In this document: piece by piece, positions 16,145-26,506 of the stretch
How the letters are laid out: every line of letters starts with the position of its first letter
Position numbering within the stretch: position 1 is the first letter of the stretch
DNA from: Streptomyces coelicoflavus
GTDB taxonomy: Bacteria; Actinomycetota; Actinomycetes; Streptomycetales; Streptomycetaceae
NCBI RefSeq assembly: GCF_003112555.1
Contig: NZ_BEWB01000002.1
Coordinates: 1,008,224-1,072,223, forward strand
Reading direction: 5' to 3'
DNA: 64,000 bases
Translations under genes and position numbers: made by a program
Notes under the pieces: generated by a model
What the model saw: the letters and a program-made list of their open reading frames with translations, nothing else
What the model was told of the DNA's origin: nothing
Databases searched by the model: none

Positions 16145-17497
16145 GTGACCGTGAACGCTAAGACCAGCCCGAGCGCTGGCAACACCTGGCGAGACCTGCC
16201 CGCGGCGCAGCAGCCCGAGTACCCCGACACCGAGGCTCTGCGCGCAGTGATCGCGGACCTCGAGTCGTATCCGCCGCTCGTCTTCGCGGGCGAGTGCGAC
16301 CAGCTGCGTGCCCGGATGGCGGCCGTCGCCAAGGGAGAGGCGTTCCTCCTCCAGGGCGGCGACTGCGCCGAGGCCTTCGACGCGGTGTCCGCGGACCACA
16401 TCCGCAACAAGCTCAAGACGCTGCTCCAGATGGGCGCCGTCCTCACCTACGCCGCCTCCGTGCCCGTGGTGAAGGTCGGCCGGATCGCCGGCCAGTACTC
16501 CAAGCCGCGCTCCAAGCCGACCGAGACCCGCGACGGCGTGACGCTGCCGACCTACCGCGGCGACTCCGTCAACGGCTTCGACTTCACCGAAGAGGCCCGG
16601 ATCCCGGACCCCGAGCGGCTCAAGCGCATGTACCACGCCTCGGCCTCCACACTGAACCTGGTGCGCGCCTTCACCACCGGCGGCTACGCCGACCTCAGGC
16701 AGGTGCACGCCTGGAACCAGGACTTCGTGAAGTCCTCCCCCTCCGGCCAGCGCTACGAGCAGCTCGCCCGGGAGATCGACAACGCGCTGAACTTCATGCG
16801 GGCCTGCGGGACGGACCCGGCCGAGTTCCAGACCGTCGAGTTCTTCTCCTCCCACGAGGCGCTGCTGCTGGACTACGAGTCGGCCCTCACCCGCGTCGAC
16901 TCGCGCACCGGGCAGCTGTACGACGTCTCCGGCCACATGGTGTGGATCGGTGAGCGCACCCGGCAGCTGGACCACGCGCACATCGAGTTCGCCTCGCGGA
17001 TCCGCAACCCGATCGGCATCAAGCTCGGCCCGTCCACCACGGCCGAGGAGGCGCTCCAGTACATCGAGCGTCTGGACCCCGAGCGCGAGCCCGGGCGGCT
17101 GACCTTCATCGTCCGGATGGGCGCGGACAAGATCCGCGACAAGCTCCCGGAGCTGGTGGAGAAGGTCACGGCCTCCGGCGCGACGGTCGCCTGGATCACC
17201 GACCCGATGCACGGCAACACCTACGAGGCGGCCTCCGGTCACAAGACCCGCCGCTTCGACGACGTGCTCGACGAGGTCAAGGGCTTCTTCGAGGTGCACA
17301 AGTCGCTCGGCACCCACCCGGGCGGCATCCACGTCGAGCTGACCGGCGACGACGTCACCGAGTGCGTGGGCGGCGGCGACGAGATCTTCGTCGACGACCT
17401 GCACCAGCGCTACGAGACGGCCTGCGACCCTCGGCTGAACCGCAGCCAGTCGCTCGACCTGGCGTTCCTGGTGGCGGAGATGTACCGGGACCAGTGA
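16145..17497 (+). CDS. aroH: Class II 3-deoxy-D-arabino-heptulosonate-7-phosphate (DAHP) synthase
   Basis: Condenses phosphoenolpyruvate and erythrose-4-phosphate, the first shikimate-pathway step; the product feeds chorismate to the nearby anthranilate synthase. The 450-residue length is that of the plant/actinobacterial class II enzyme. Landmarks: 'FLLQGGDCAEAFD' (metal Cys), 'RIAGQYSKPR', 'WIGERTRQLD', 'GIKLGPST', 'DPMHGNT' and 'ELTGDDVTECVGG'. The start is GTG 16145: TAGTGT (16133-16138) ends 6 nt upstream, giving a leaderless mRNA. GTG 16151 with AAGGGG is the alternative. Two hairpins follow the stop. aroG is the usual mycobacterial name for this enzyme. Confidence 0.95.
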   Translation: MTVNAKTSPSAGNTWRDLPAAQQPEYPDTEALRAVIADLESYPPLVFAGECDQLRARMAAVAKGEAFLLQGGDCAEAFDAVSADHIRNKLKTLLQMGAVLTYAASVPVVKVGRIAGQYSKPRSKPTETRDGVTLPTYRGDSVNGFDFTEEARIPDPERLKRMYHASASTLNLVRAFTTGGYADLRQVHAWNQDFVKSSPSGQRYEQLAREIDNALNFMRACGTDPAEFQTVEFFSSHEALLLDYESALTRVDSRTGQLYDVSGHMVWIGERTRQLDHAHIEFASRIRNPIGIKLGPSTTAEEALQYIERLDPEREPGRLTFIVRMGADKIRDKLPELVEKVTASGATVAWITDPMHGNTYEAASGHKTRRFDDVLDEVKGFFEVHKSLGTHPGGIHVELTGDDVTECVGGGDEIFVDDLHQRYETACDPRLNRSQSLDLAFLVAEMYRDQ

Positions 17498-17500
17498 CGG

Positions 17501-17566
17501 CCGGCCCCCGCCCGGGGCCGGTGAATGGGGCGCGGGTCACACACGATCCGCGCCCCCTTCCCTTTT
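17501..17566 (+). terminator. Double hairpin terminator after DAHP synthase
   Basis: The first stem is CCGGCCCC (17501-17508) / GGGGCCGG (17514-17521). The second is GGGGCGCGG (17527-17535) / CCGCGCCCC (17548-17556), extended by three more pairs including a G-T, and followed by a T-rich CTTCCCTTTTG. The T-tract is uncommon here and makes this a convincing intrinsic terminator. Confidence 0.85.
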
Positions 17567-17590
17567 GTCGATCTTGCGTGATGGGTAAGG

Positions 17591-17609
17591 TTAGGTTTGC
17601 CTCACCGAT
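17591..17609 (+). promoter_or_regulatory. Iron box (DmdR/IdeR-type operator) before bfd
   Basis: TTAGGTTTGCCTCACCGAT matches the DtxR/IdeR/DmdR 19-bp consensus (TTAGGTTAGGCTAACCTAA) at 14 positions. It overlaps a -10-like TAAGGT (17586-17591), about 60-80 nt before the ferredoxin start. Iron-dependent repression is expected. Confidence 0.8.
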
Positions 17610-17670
17610 CAACGGGCCCCCCGGTCGTCGGTACGGCACGACCTTGTACCCCGCCCGGGAGGTGAACCGC

Positions 17671-17895
17671 GTGTTCGTCTGCAGCTGCTTCGGTGTCACC
17701 GAGGAACAGGTGAAGAGCCACGCGGAGGCCGGCGCGTGCACGCCCCGGCAGATCGCCTCCGCCTGCAAGGCGGGCACCGACTGCGGCGGCTGCGTACGCC
17801 GCATCCAGGCCCTGCTCGGCCGCGGCGCCTGCCCCCGCCGGCAGCTGGCCGACCAGGGCGCGCCGGTCCTCGCCGAGCTTCCCGAGGCGGCCTAG
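17671..17895 (+). CDS. bfd: Bacterioferritin-associated ferredoxin
   Basis: A 74-residue [2Fe-2S] protein that gives electrons to bacterioferritin to release stored iron. The cluster ligands are Cys4, Cys6, Cys38 and Cys41 (CXC...CXXC), the BFD-domain pattern, with a helical 'QIASACKAGTDCGGC' region. GTG 17671 is chosen because GGGAGGTGA (17657-17665) lies 5 nt upstream, whereas longer in-frame starts have none. The product then begins MFVCSCFGV, as in Bfd proteins. An iron box overlaps its promoter. It converges on bfr, with stops 9 nt apart. Confidence 0.93.
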   Translation: MFVCSCFGVTEEQVKSHAEAGACTPRQIASACKAGTDCGGCVRRIQALLGRGACPRRQLADQGAPVLAELPEAA

Positions 17896-17903
17896 ACCTC
17901 CCG

Positions 17904-18407
17904 TTAGAGGGATCCCGGTCCCGACGGGTCCGGCTGGGTCTGCTCGATCACCGTCGACAGGTACAGCGACTCGCCCAGCTTCTCGATCAGGTCGAGCTGG
18001 GTCTCCAGGTAGTCGATGTGGTGCTCCTCGTCGGCGAGGATCGCCTCGAAGACGTTGGCCGACGTGATGTCGTGCTTGGCCCGCATCACCTCGATGCCCC
18101 GGCGCAGCCGGTCGATCGCCTCCAGCTCGATCTCCCGGTCGGCCTGGAACATCTCGGTCACGCTCTGGCCGACCCGCACGTGGAAGAGCCGCTGGTAGTT
18201 CGGCAGGCCGTCCAGGAGCAGGATGCGGTCGGTGAGCACCTCCGCGTGGCGCATCTCGTCGAAGGACTCCGCGCGCGTGTACTTCGCGAGCTTGGTCCAG
18301 CCCTTGTGGTCCTGCAGCTTCGCGTGCAGGAAGTACTGGTTGATGGCCGTGAGCTCGGCGGTCAGCTGCTCATTGAGGAACTCGATGACTTCCGGGTCGC
18401 CCTGCAT
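17904..18407 (-). CDS. bfr: Bacterioferritin
   Basis: A heme-containing ferritin that oxidises Fe(II) and stores ferric mineral in a 24-mer shell. The 167 residues match family length. All ferroxidase ligands are present: Glu18, Glu51, His54, Glu94, Glu127 and His130. The inter-subunit heme ligand Met52 is also present (DEMRHAE). The C-terminal tail (about 157-167) is polar. ATG 18407 has GGAGCG about 7 nt upstream. It is convergent with bfd, so the store and its electron donor form an iron module. Confidence 0.97.
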   Translation of the reverse strand: MQGDPEVIEFLNEQLTAELTAINQYFLHAKLQDHKGWTKLAKYTRAESFDEMRHAEVLTDRILLLDGLPNYQRLFHVRVGQSVTEMFQADREIELEAIDRLRRGIEVMRAKHDITSANVFEAILADEEHHIDYLETQLDLIEKLGESLYLSTVIEQTQPDPSGPGSL

Positions 18408-18599
18408 CGCTTGACGCTCCTTCGAACGGGAACAGGCGTGTTGCGCGGCATGATTGCACCGGCTTCGAAGATCGTCCAGTAAGTGTTGACTTAGTAAGTA
18501 AGTACAGGCTTAGTCGCTTTGGTTGTGATGGATGACGGTTTGCCCGAATGTAAGTGGGGCGGGTCAGGGGCATCGGTCCGGGTCTGTCAGGATGGAGGC

Positions 18600-19247
18600 A
18601 TGGGTCAGCCGGTGGAACACGGATCGGGAGAAGACGGTTCGCAAGGAGCGTCGCGGTTCGAGCTCCCGCCGGGGCAGCGGCTCCAGCGCGGTTGGCCGGT
18701 CACGCACTACGGCCCGGTCCCCAAGTTCCGGCCGGAGCGCTGGGAGTTCCGGGTCTTCGGGGCCACCACCGACGACGAGAAGCACGCCTGGACGCACGAC
18801 GAGTTCACCGCCCTGCCGTACACCACGGTCGTCGCCGACCTGCACTGCGTCACGAAGTTCAGCATGCTCGGCTCGGAATGGGGCGGCGTCCCGGCCACCA
18901 CCATCCTCGGCCTCGCCCCGCCCGCGCCCGCCGTCACCCACGTGATGGTGTGGGCCGAGTACGGCTTCAGCTCCAACCTCACGCTGTCCGACTTCGCCGC
19001 CGAGCGCACCCTCTTCGCCACCCACAAGGACGGCGAGCTGCTCACTGCCGAGCACGGCTTCCCGCTGCGGCTGATCGTCCCGCACCGGTACGCGTGGAAG
19101 GGCCCCAAATGGGTCCGCGGCATCGAGTACATGACCGCCGACCGGCGCGGTTTCTGGGAGGAGCGCGGCTACCACAACATCGGCGACCCGTGGCGCGAGC
19201 AGCGCTACTCCTACCAGGAGGAGCCCGGGGACGGCCCCGAGCTGTGA
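18600..19247 (+). CDS. Molybdopterin-dependent sulfite-oxidase-like oxidoreductase
   Basis: A 215-residue protein of the sulfite oxidase/YedY-like fold. The Mo-coordinating Cys lies in 'DLHCVTKFS', followed by a 'WGGVPATTIL' segment, and 'HGFPLRLIVPHRYAWKGPKW' is the conserved molybdopterin-domain end. It lacks the heme and dimerisation domains of true sulfite oxidase. It has no signal peptide or Tat motif, so it is probably cytosolic. Substrate unknown. ATG 18600 is favoured because CAGGAT (18588-18593) ends 6 nt upstream, a leaderless pattern. It is divergent from bfr and converges with endonuclease IV 22 bp away. Confidence 0.87.
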   Translation: MGQPVEHGSGEDGSQGASRFELPPGQRLQRGWPVTHYGPVPKFRPERWEFRVFGATTDDEKHAWTHDEFTALPYTTVVADLHCVTKFSMLGSEWGGVPATTILGLAPPAPAVTHVMVWAEYGFSSNLTLSDFAAERTLFATHKDGELLTAEHGFPLRLIVPHRYAWKGPKWVRGIEYMTADRRGFWEERGYHNIGDPWREQRYSYQEEPGDGPEL

Positions 19248-19269
19248 CCCGTCGCGGCGCCCTCGGGGG

Positions 19270-20187
19270 TCAGCCGTCGCGCAGCTTCTTCAGCCGCTCC
19301 ACGTCCGCCGCGTGCCCCTCCTTGCCGCCGGGCGTCTCGATGACCAGCGGCACGCCCTCGGTCGCGGGGTGCGTCATCAGCGCCCGGAAGGGGTCCTCAC
19401 CGATGTGACCGGCGCCGATGTTCTCGTGCCGGTCCTTGTGCGCCCCCGCCACGTCCTTGGAGTCGTTGGCGTGGATCAGCTTCAGCCGGCCCTCGCCGAC
19501 TGTGTCCACCAGCAGGTCGAGGGTCTGGTGCATGCCGGAAGGGCCGGTCAGGTCGTGGCCCGCCGCGAAGATGTGGCACGTGTCCAGGCACACGCCCAGC
19601 TTCGGGTGGGCGTCCAGCGCCTCGAAGTACGGCCCGAAGTCCCAGGTCCGCGAGCACAGGGAGGCGCCCTGCCCCGCCGTCGACTCCAGCAGCAGGTACG
19701 GGTCGTCGTCGTGGGTCAGCTCGTCGAGCAGGGGCAGCATGTGCTCCCGCACCTGCTTCAGCGCCACCGACCGGTCCCGCCCGCCGGTGGCGCTCCCGGT
19801 GTGCACGACCACGCCCAGCGCCCCGATGGCCCGCCCGCGCCGCAGCGAGTGCCGCAGCGACTCCACCGACCGCTCCACCGTCGCCCCGGTGTGCGAGCCG
19901 AAGTTGATCAGGTACGGGGCGTGCACGTACGCCGGGATCGACCCGGCCGCGCAGGCCTCGCGGAAGGCCTCGTCCTGCTTCGGGTTGCCGGCCGGGGTGG
20001 CCCAGCCGCGCGGATTGGCGACGAAGACCTGCACGGTCTCCGCCCGCAGCTCACGGGCGTAGGACAGCCCCACGGAGTGCAGTCCGCCGGCCACCGGGAC
20101 GTGGCCGCCGACGGGGTTGCGGGGGAGGCCGGTCCGGACGGCGGGTGACGGGGCCGTGGGGGAGGGGGCGGACTGTTGACTCTTCAC
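19270..20187 (-). CDS. nfo: Deoxyribonuclease IV (endonuclease IV, AP endonuclease)
   Basis: Cuts DNA 5' of abasic sites in base-excision repair, using a three-zinc TIM barrel. The 305-residue product shows 'HAPYLINFGS', 'GVVVHTGSATG', 'LLLESTAGQG' (zinc Glu), 'GVCLDTCHIFAAGHD' (Asp/His), 'LIHANDSK', 'DRHENIGAGHIG' and 'LVIETPGG', all EndoIV signature blocks. The first about 25 residues are a Ser/Pro-rich extension. The start is GTG 20187. A CACCCT hexamer 6 nt upstream is a possible leaderless -10. Its downstream neighbour is the convergent sulfite-oxidase-like gene. Confidence 0.93.
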   Translation of the reverse strand: MKSQQSAPSPTAPSPAVRTGLPRNPVGGHVPVAGGLHSVGLSYARELRAETVQVFVANPRGWATPAGNPKQDEAFREACAAGSIPAYVHAPYLINFGSHTGATVERSVESLRHSLRRGRAIGALGVVVHTGSATGGRDRSVALKQVREHMLPLLDELTHDDDPYLLLESTAGQGASLCSRTWDFGPYFEALDAHPKLGVCLDTCHIFAAGHDLTGPSGMHQTLDLLVDTVGEGRLKLIHANDSKDVAGAHKDRHENIGAGHIGEDPFRALMTHPATEGVPLVIETPGGKEGHAADVERLKKLRDG

Positions 20188-20221
20188 CCATCCAGGGTGT
20201 CATGCGGCCGGCGGTGCCCCG

Positions 20222-22174
20222 TCACCTGATGGTGATCTTGATGGTGGACCCCTCCGGAGCCGTGTCCCCGCCGTCCACGGACTGCTTCTTGACGGTGTCG
20301 CCGAACAGCCCGAGCAGCCCGCGGTCCTCGTCCACGTCGAAGCCCGCGTCCTCGAGCTTCCGCTTGGCGTCGTCCACGCTGTCGCCGACCACGTCCGGGA
20401 CCTCGATCATCCGGGGGCCCTTGGACAGCGTCAGCGTCACCGTGTCGCCCTCGGCCGCCCGGCCGCCCGGGTCCGGCGTCTGCCGGGCCACCCGGCCGCT
20501 GTCGTACTCCGAGTTCACCCGCCCGTCGGCGACCTTCACCTCCAGGCCGGCCTCCGTCAGCTCCGCCTTCGCGTCCTCCAGGTCGTCGCCGGTGACGTCC
20601 GGGACGTCGACCGGGCTGCCCTTGCTGACCACCAGGGCGACCGCGGAACCCGCGCGCACCGTGGTGCCCGATCCGGGCTTGGTGGAGATCACGAAGCCCT
20701 TGGCCACCTCGCCGCTGAACGCCCGGGTCACCATGCCGGGCTCCAGCCCCTCGTCCTCCAGCAGCGTCCGTGCCTTGTCCAGCCGGTATCCCGACACGTC
20801 CGGCAGCTTCACGGTGTCGGGGCCGTCGGAGACCGTGAGCGACACCGAGTCGTTCTTCCGGATGCGGTCGCCCACCCCGGGGTCGGTGCTGATGACCTTG
20901 CCGCGCTCCACCGTGTCGCTGTAGGCGTGCTTCACCTTGCCGACGTCGAGACCGGCGTCGTCCAGCCGGTCCCGGGCCTGCGCCTCGGTCTTGGACAGCA
21001 GCGGAGGCACCTTGGTGAACTGGCCGGAGTTGATGTACCAGACGCCCGTGCCGACCCCGAGCACCAGCAGGACGGCCACCACGATCGCCAGCGGACCGCG
21101 GCGCGGGCGGGGCAGGCGGGAGCGGGGCGGGGCCGGCGGGGGAGCCGTCAGCCGGCTGGTGCGGTGGACGCCGTCCGCGGGGAAGCCGTCGTGCGCGCCG
21201 TCGCCCTCGTCCTCGTTGACGGGCAGCGGACGGGGCATCGTCAGCGCGCGCGGGATCACGCTGGTGCGGTCCTCGGCGTTGTCGTGCTCCGCGGCGAGCG
21301 CCTGCGGCGGCGCCGCGTCCAGCTGGTCCGCGCTCAGCGCCTCGCGCGCCTCGCGGGCCCGCGAGAGCAGCGCCACGGCGTCGTGCGGCCGGATCTCCGG
21401 GTTGCGCGCCGTGGCGGCGGCGACCAGCTCGTCCAGCTCGAAGGCCATCTCCGGCACGGCGGCCGACGGCGGCGGCACGTCCTCGTGCAGATGCTTGTAG
21501 AGCACCGCGGCGGGCGAGTCGCCGTCGTGCGGCTTGTCGCCGGTCAGCATCTCGTAGAGCAGGACACCGCACGCGTAGACGTCGACCCTCGGGTCGGCGG
21601 TGCCGTGCTCGATCTGCTCGGGCGCCAGGTAGGAGACGGTGCCGAGGACGGCGCCGGTGGTGCTGGTCACGGTGTTCACGGCGCGGACCAGGCCGAAGTC
21701 GGCGACCTTGACCCGGCCGTCGTCCCCTATCAGCACGTTCTCCGGCTTCATGTCCCGGTGCACGAAGCCCGCCCGGTGCGCGGCACCGAGCGCGGCGAGG
21801 ACCGGCTCCAGGATGTCCAGCGCGGCCCGCGGCCTGAGCGCCCCGCGCTCGCGCAGCACGTCCCGCAGGGTGCAGCCCGCGATGTACTCCATCGCCAGGT
21901 AGACGTACGCCCCCTCGGCCCCCTGGTCGAAGACCTGGACGACATTGGGGTGGTCGAGCCGGGCCACCGACTTGGCCTCGCGGATGAACCGCTCGACGAA
22001 GGTGGCGTCGGTCGCGAGCGTCGGGTGCATCACCTTCAGCGCGAGCACGCGGTCCAGGCGGGTGTCCACGGCCCGGTAGACCGTGGCCATCCCGCCGACC
22101 GCGATCCGCGCCTCGACGCGGTACCGGCCGTCGAGCACCTGCCCGACGAGAGGGTCCTGAAGGGTCGTGTCCAC
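20222..22174 (-). CDS. PASTA-domain Ser/Thr protein kinase (PknB/PknL type)
   Basis: A 650-residue membrane kinase. The cytosolic kinase domain (about 11-275) has 'GGMATVY', Lys in 'LALKVMH', 'HRDMKPEN', DFG and APE. A Pro-rich linker leads to a single transmembrane helix near residue 365 ('GPLAIVVAVLLVLGVGTGVW'). Four extracellular PASTA repeats (about 385-650) should sense muropeptides or lipid II. The start is GTG 22174: TAGACT (22182-22187, minus strand) ends 7 nt upstream, a leaderless promoter; earlier in-frame codons lie in the R2 repeat. In mycobacteria and corynebacteria the related PknL gene adjoins the Rv2175c-type substrate gene. Here that gene (26507-26872) lies beyond the thi operon. 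Confidence 0.94.
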   Translation of the reverse strand: MDTTLQDPLVGQVLDGRYRVEARIAVGGMATVYRAVDTRLDRVLALKVMHPTLATDATFVERFIREAKSVARLDHPNVVQVFDQGAEGAYVYLAMEYIAGCTLRDVLRERGALRPRAALDILEPVLAALGAAHRAGFVHRDMKPENVLIGDDGRVKVADFGLVRAVNTVTSTTGAVLGTVSYLAPEQIEHGTADPRVDVYACGVLLYEMLTGDKPHDGDSPAAVLYKHLHEDVPPPSAAVPEMAFELDELVAAATARNPEIRPHDAVALLSRAREAREALSADQLDAAPPQALAAEHDNAEDRTSVIPRALTMPRPLPVNEDEGDGAHDGFPADGVHRTSRLTAPPPAPPRSRLPRPRRGPLAIVVAVLLVLGVGTGVWYINSGQFTKVPPLLSKTEAQARDRLDDAGLDVGKVKHAYSDTVERGKVISTDPGVGDRIRKNDSVSLTVSDGPDTVKLPDVSGYRLDKARTLLEDEGLEPGMVTRAFSGEVAKGFVISTKPGSGTTVRAGSAVALVVSKGSPVDVPDVTGDDLEDAKAELTEAGLEVKVADGRVNSEYDSGRVARQTPDPGGRAAEGDTVTLTLSKGPRMIEVPDVVGDSVDDAKRKLEDAGFDVDEDRGLLGLFGDTVKKQSVDGGDTAPEGSTIKITIR

Positions 22175-22260
22175 GCAGGCGAGTCTACGAGCCGCCACCG
22201 ACACCCCAAGTCGCCGAGCGGATTCGGGCCGGTACTGAAGCGCATCTGTGACGTACATAG

Positions 22261-22368
22261 CTGCGGGCAGTCGTGCCTCCCCCAGTGCCTGAACGGCCTG
22301 GGAGGTACCCCCAGGGCGGCACGGGTGGGCGCAGCGGCACCCCGCTACGCCGGGCTGCGTGCCCACCC
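22261..22368 (+). repeat. Dispersed intergenic repeat, copy R2, split by a 35-bp insert
   Basis: CTGCGGGCAGTCGTGCC (22261-22277) and AGGGCGGCACGGGTGGGCGC onward (22313 on) match copy R1. A 35-bp GC-rich insert at 22278-22312 (beginning TCCCCCAGTGCC, ending GAGGTACCCCC) interrupts it and forms its own imperfect hairpin (CCTCCC...GGGAGG). The same insert is found beside copy R3 with one mismatch. The copy lies between the 5' end of the kinase gene and the 3' end of thiG. Confidence 0.88.
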
Positions 22369-22395
22369 CCCCCGGGCCCTCTGCGACGCCGGTGC

Positions 22396-24643
<2,248 letters not shown>

Positions 24644-24655
24644 GGGCGTCCAGCC

Positions 24656-24750
24656 CCTCCCTTCGCCGGCATGACCCGGATCAGGTTCGTACGGTCGGAG
24701 GCCGCCAGCCTCCCTCTCAGCCCGGTGCGTCCGGGCTCCCGCGAGTGCCT
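24656..24750 (-). promoter_or_regulatory. TPP riboswitch (THI box) controlling thiO-thiS-thiG
   Basis: On the minus strand the conserved CTGAGAGGGA is followed by ACCTGATCCGGGTCATGCC and GGCGAAGGGA, with a 5' GGGAGCCC helix. These are the invariant elements of the thiamine-pyrophosphate aptamer. It ends 13 nt before the thiO ATG, so control is probably on translation initiation. Confidence 0.96.
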
Positions 24751-24804
24751 TACGTTGGCCACCCTAGCCCGCAGAGCTTCGCACCTGTAAGGGAGCCCGT
24801 ACCC

Positions 24805-25155
24805 ATGGCACGTTCGGTCGACGGTCTGGTCCTCGCGCCCGTTGCCGACCAGGCGCCCGGCCAGGTGGGCGCCCGCACCCGGTTCACCTACCACGAGCAG
24901 GACGGCGCCGTGTGGGCCGAGTACGCGGGCGGCGACGTCGTCCGCGGCCGGCTGGTGGGCACCAGGGAGGGCGACCGCCTCGACTTCCGGTACGTGCAGC
25001 TGGGGACCGACGGCAGCACGTCGTCGGGGCACTGCGTGTCGGTCGTCGTGGACCTGCCGGACGGGCGGGTGCGCCTGGACGAGACCTGGGAGTGGGAGTC
25101 GCGGCCGGGCAGCGGTACGAGCGTTGTGGAGCAGCTCACCGAGCACGGGCACTGA
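24805..25155 (+). CDS. Small conserved protein of the 'n-acetylglutamate synthase'-annotated beta-barrel family
   Basis: A 116-residue soluble protein. The pattern 'TRFTYHEQDGAVWAEYAGGDVVRGRLVG' followed by 'RLDFRYVQLGTDG' and 'GRVRLDETWEWES' is that of a widespread small family often labelled n-acetylglutamate synthase without biochemical support; it is not a GNAT acetyltransferase. ATG 24805 (MARSVDG) has GGGAG upstream. It is divergent from the thi operon, its start 162 bp from the thiO ATG, with the riboswitch between. Function unknown. Confidence 0.8.
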   Translation: MARSVDGLVLAPVADQAPGQVGARTRFTYHEQDGAVWAEYAGGDVVRGRLVGTREGDRLDFRYVQLGTDGSTSSGHCVSVVVDLPDGRVRLDETWEWESRPGSGTSVVEQLTEHGH

Positions 25156-25187
25156 CCGGCGGAACGCCGGGTGTCTATGGTGATCAG

Positions 25188-26465
25188 GTGAGTGAGCAGA
25201 CGCGGGAACGGGGACAGGGGCCGGCGGCGGACGCGGAACGCCGGGTGGTCGTGGTGGGCGCCGGGATGGCGGGCGTGCAGACCGCGGTCGCCCTGCGGGA
25301 ACAGGGCTTCACCGGCCCGGTGACCCTGATCGGCGCGGAGCCGCACCAGCCGTACGACCGCCCCCCGCTGTCCAAGGCCGTCCTGCTCGGCACCGCCGAG
25401 GGCTCCGCCTTCGACGTCGACTTCGAGGCCCTCCGCATCACCCTGCGGCTGGGCTGCGAGGCCCTGGGCGTCCGTCCCGGCGACCACGTCCTGGACACCT
25501 CCGGGGGCCCCGTGCCGTACGACCGCCTCGTCCTGGCGACCGGTGCCGAACCCGTCCGGCTCCCCGGCGCCGACGGCGTGCCCGGCGTGCACCTGCTGCG
25601 CACCCTGGACGACGCCGAACGGCTGCGCCCGGTGCTCGCCCGGCAGCACGACGTCGTGGTCGTGGGCGCGGGCTGGATCGGCGCCGAGTTCGCCACCGCC
25701 GCGCGCGAGGCGGGCTGCGCGGTGACCGTGGTGGAGGCCGCCGACCGGCCGCTGGCCGACGCGCTGCCCGCCGAGGTGGCCGCGCCGATGACCGCCTGGT
25801 ACGCCGACGCGGGCGCCGAACTGCGCACCCGCGCGCGCGTGGAGCGCGTCGAGCCGGGCGGTCCGGGCGAGCCCGCCCGGGTCCTCCTGGACGACGGCAC
25901 CCGGCTGCCCGCCGACGCGGTCGTCGTCGGCATCGGCGCCCGCCCGGCCACCGGCTGGCTCGCCGGCTCCGGCATCGCCCTGGGCGCACACGGCGAGGTC
26001 CTGGCCGACGACCGCCTGCGCACCTCCGCGCCGGACGTCCACGCGGTGGGCGACTGCGCCTCCTTCCCCTCCGCGCGCTACGGCGAGCGGCTGTTGGTGC
26101 ACCACTGGGACAACGCCCTCCAGGGACCGCGCACGGTCGCCGCCGACATCGTCGGCACCCCGGGCGGCGAGGCCCCGGCGGCCTACGACCCGGTGCCGTA
26201 CTTCTGGTCCGAGCAGTTCGGCCGCTTCGTCCAGTACGCCGGTCACCACACGGCCGCCGACACCACCCTGTGGCGCGGCGATCCCGCGAGCCCGGCCTGG
26301 ACGGTCTGCTGGCTGCGCGAGGGCCGCCTGGTCGCCCTGCTGGCGGTGGGCCGTCCCCGCGACCTGGCGCAGGGCAAGCGCCTGATCCAGGCGGGTACGG
26401 CGATGGACCCGGACCTGCTGGCCGACCCGGCGAAGCCGCTGAAGGCGGCGACGGCGGCGGCGTAG
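25188..26465 (+). CDS. NAD(P)/FAD-dependent ferredoxin-reductase-like oxidoreductase
   Basis: A 425-residue two-dinucleotide-domain flavoprotein of the rubredoxin/ferredoxin reductase type. FAD motif 'VVVVGAGMAGVQTAVALREQ' near residue 15, 'PYDRPPLSK', NAD motif 'VVVVGAGWIGAEFA' near residue 155, and the second FAD motif 'DVHAVGDCASFPS' near residue 285. 'VHHWDNALQGPR' and a C-terminal reductase domain follow. It should move electrons from NAD(P)H to a ferredoxin or an oxygenase; the partner is not adjacent. GTG 25188 is chosen since TATGGT (25176-25181) ends 6 nt upstream (leaderless). Confidence 0.9.
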   Translation: MSEQTRERGQGPAADAERRVVVVGAGMAGVQTAVALREQGFTGPVTLIGAEPHQPYDRPPLSKAVLLGTAEGSAFDVDFEALRITLRLGCEALGVRPGDHVLDTSGGPVPYDRLVLATGAEPVRLPGADGVPGVHLLRTLDDAERLRPVLARQHDVVVVGAGWIGAEFATAAREAGCAVTVVEAADRPLADALPAEVAAPMTAWYADAGAELRTRARVERVEPGGPGEPARVLLDDGTRLPADAVVVGIGARPATGWLAGSGIALGAHGEVLADDRLRTSAPDVHAVGDCASFPSARYGERLLVHHWDNALQGPRTVAADIVGTPGGEAPAAYDPVPYFWSEQFGRFVQYAGHHTAADTTLWRGDPASPAWTVCWLREGRLVALLAVGRPRDLAQGKRLIQAGTAMDPDLLADPAKPLKAATAAA

Positions 26466-26506
26466 TCCGGTTTCCGAGTGTCAGTGCCAGGTGGCAGGCT
26501 GGGGGC

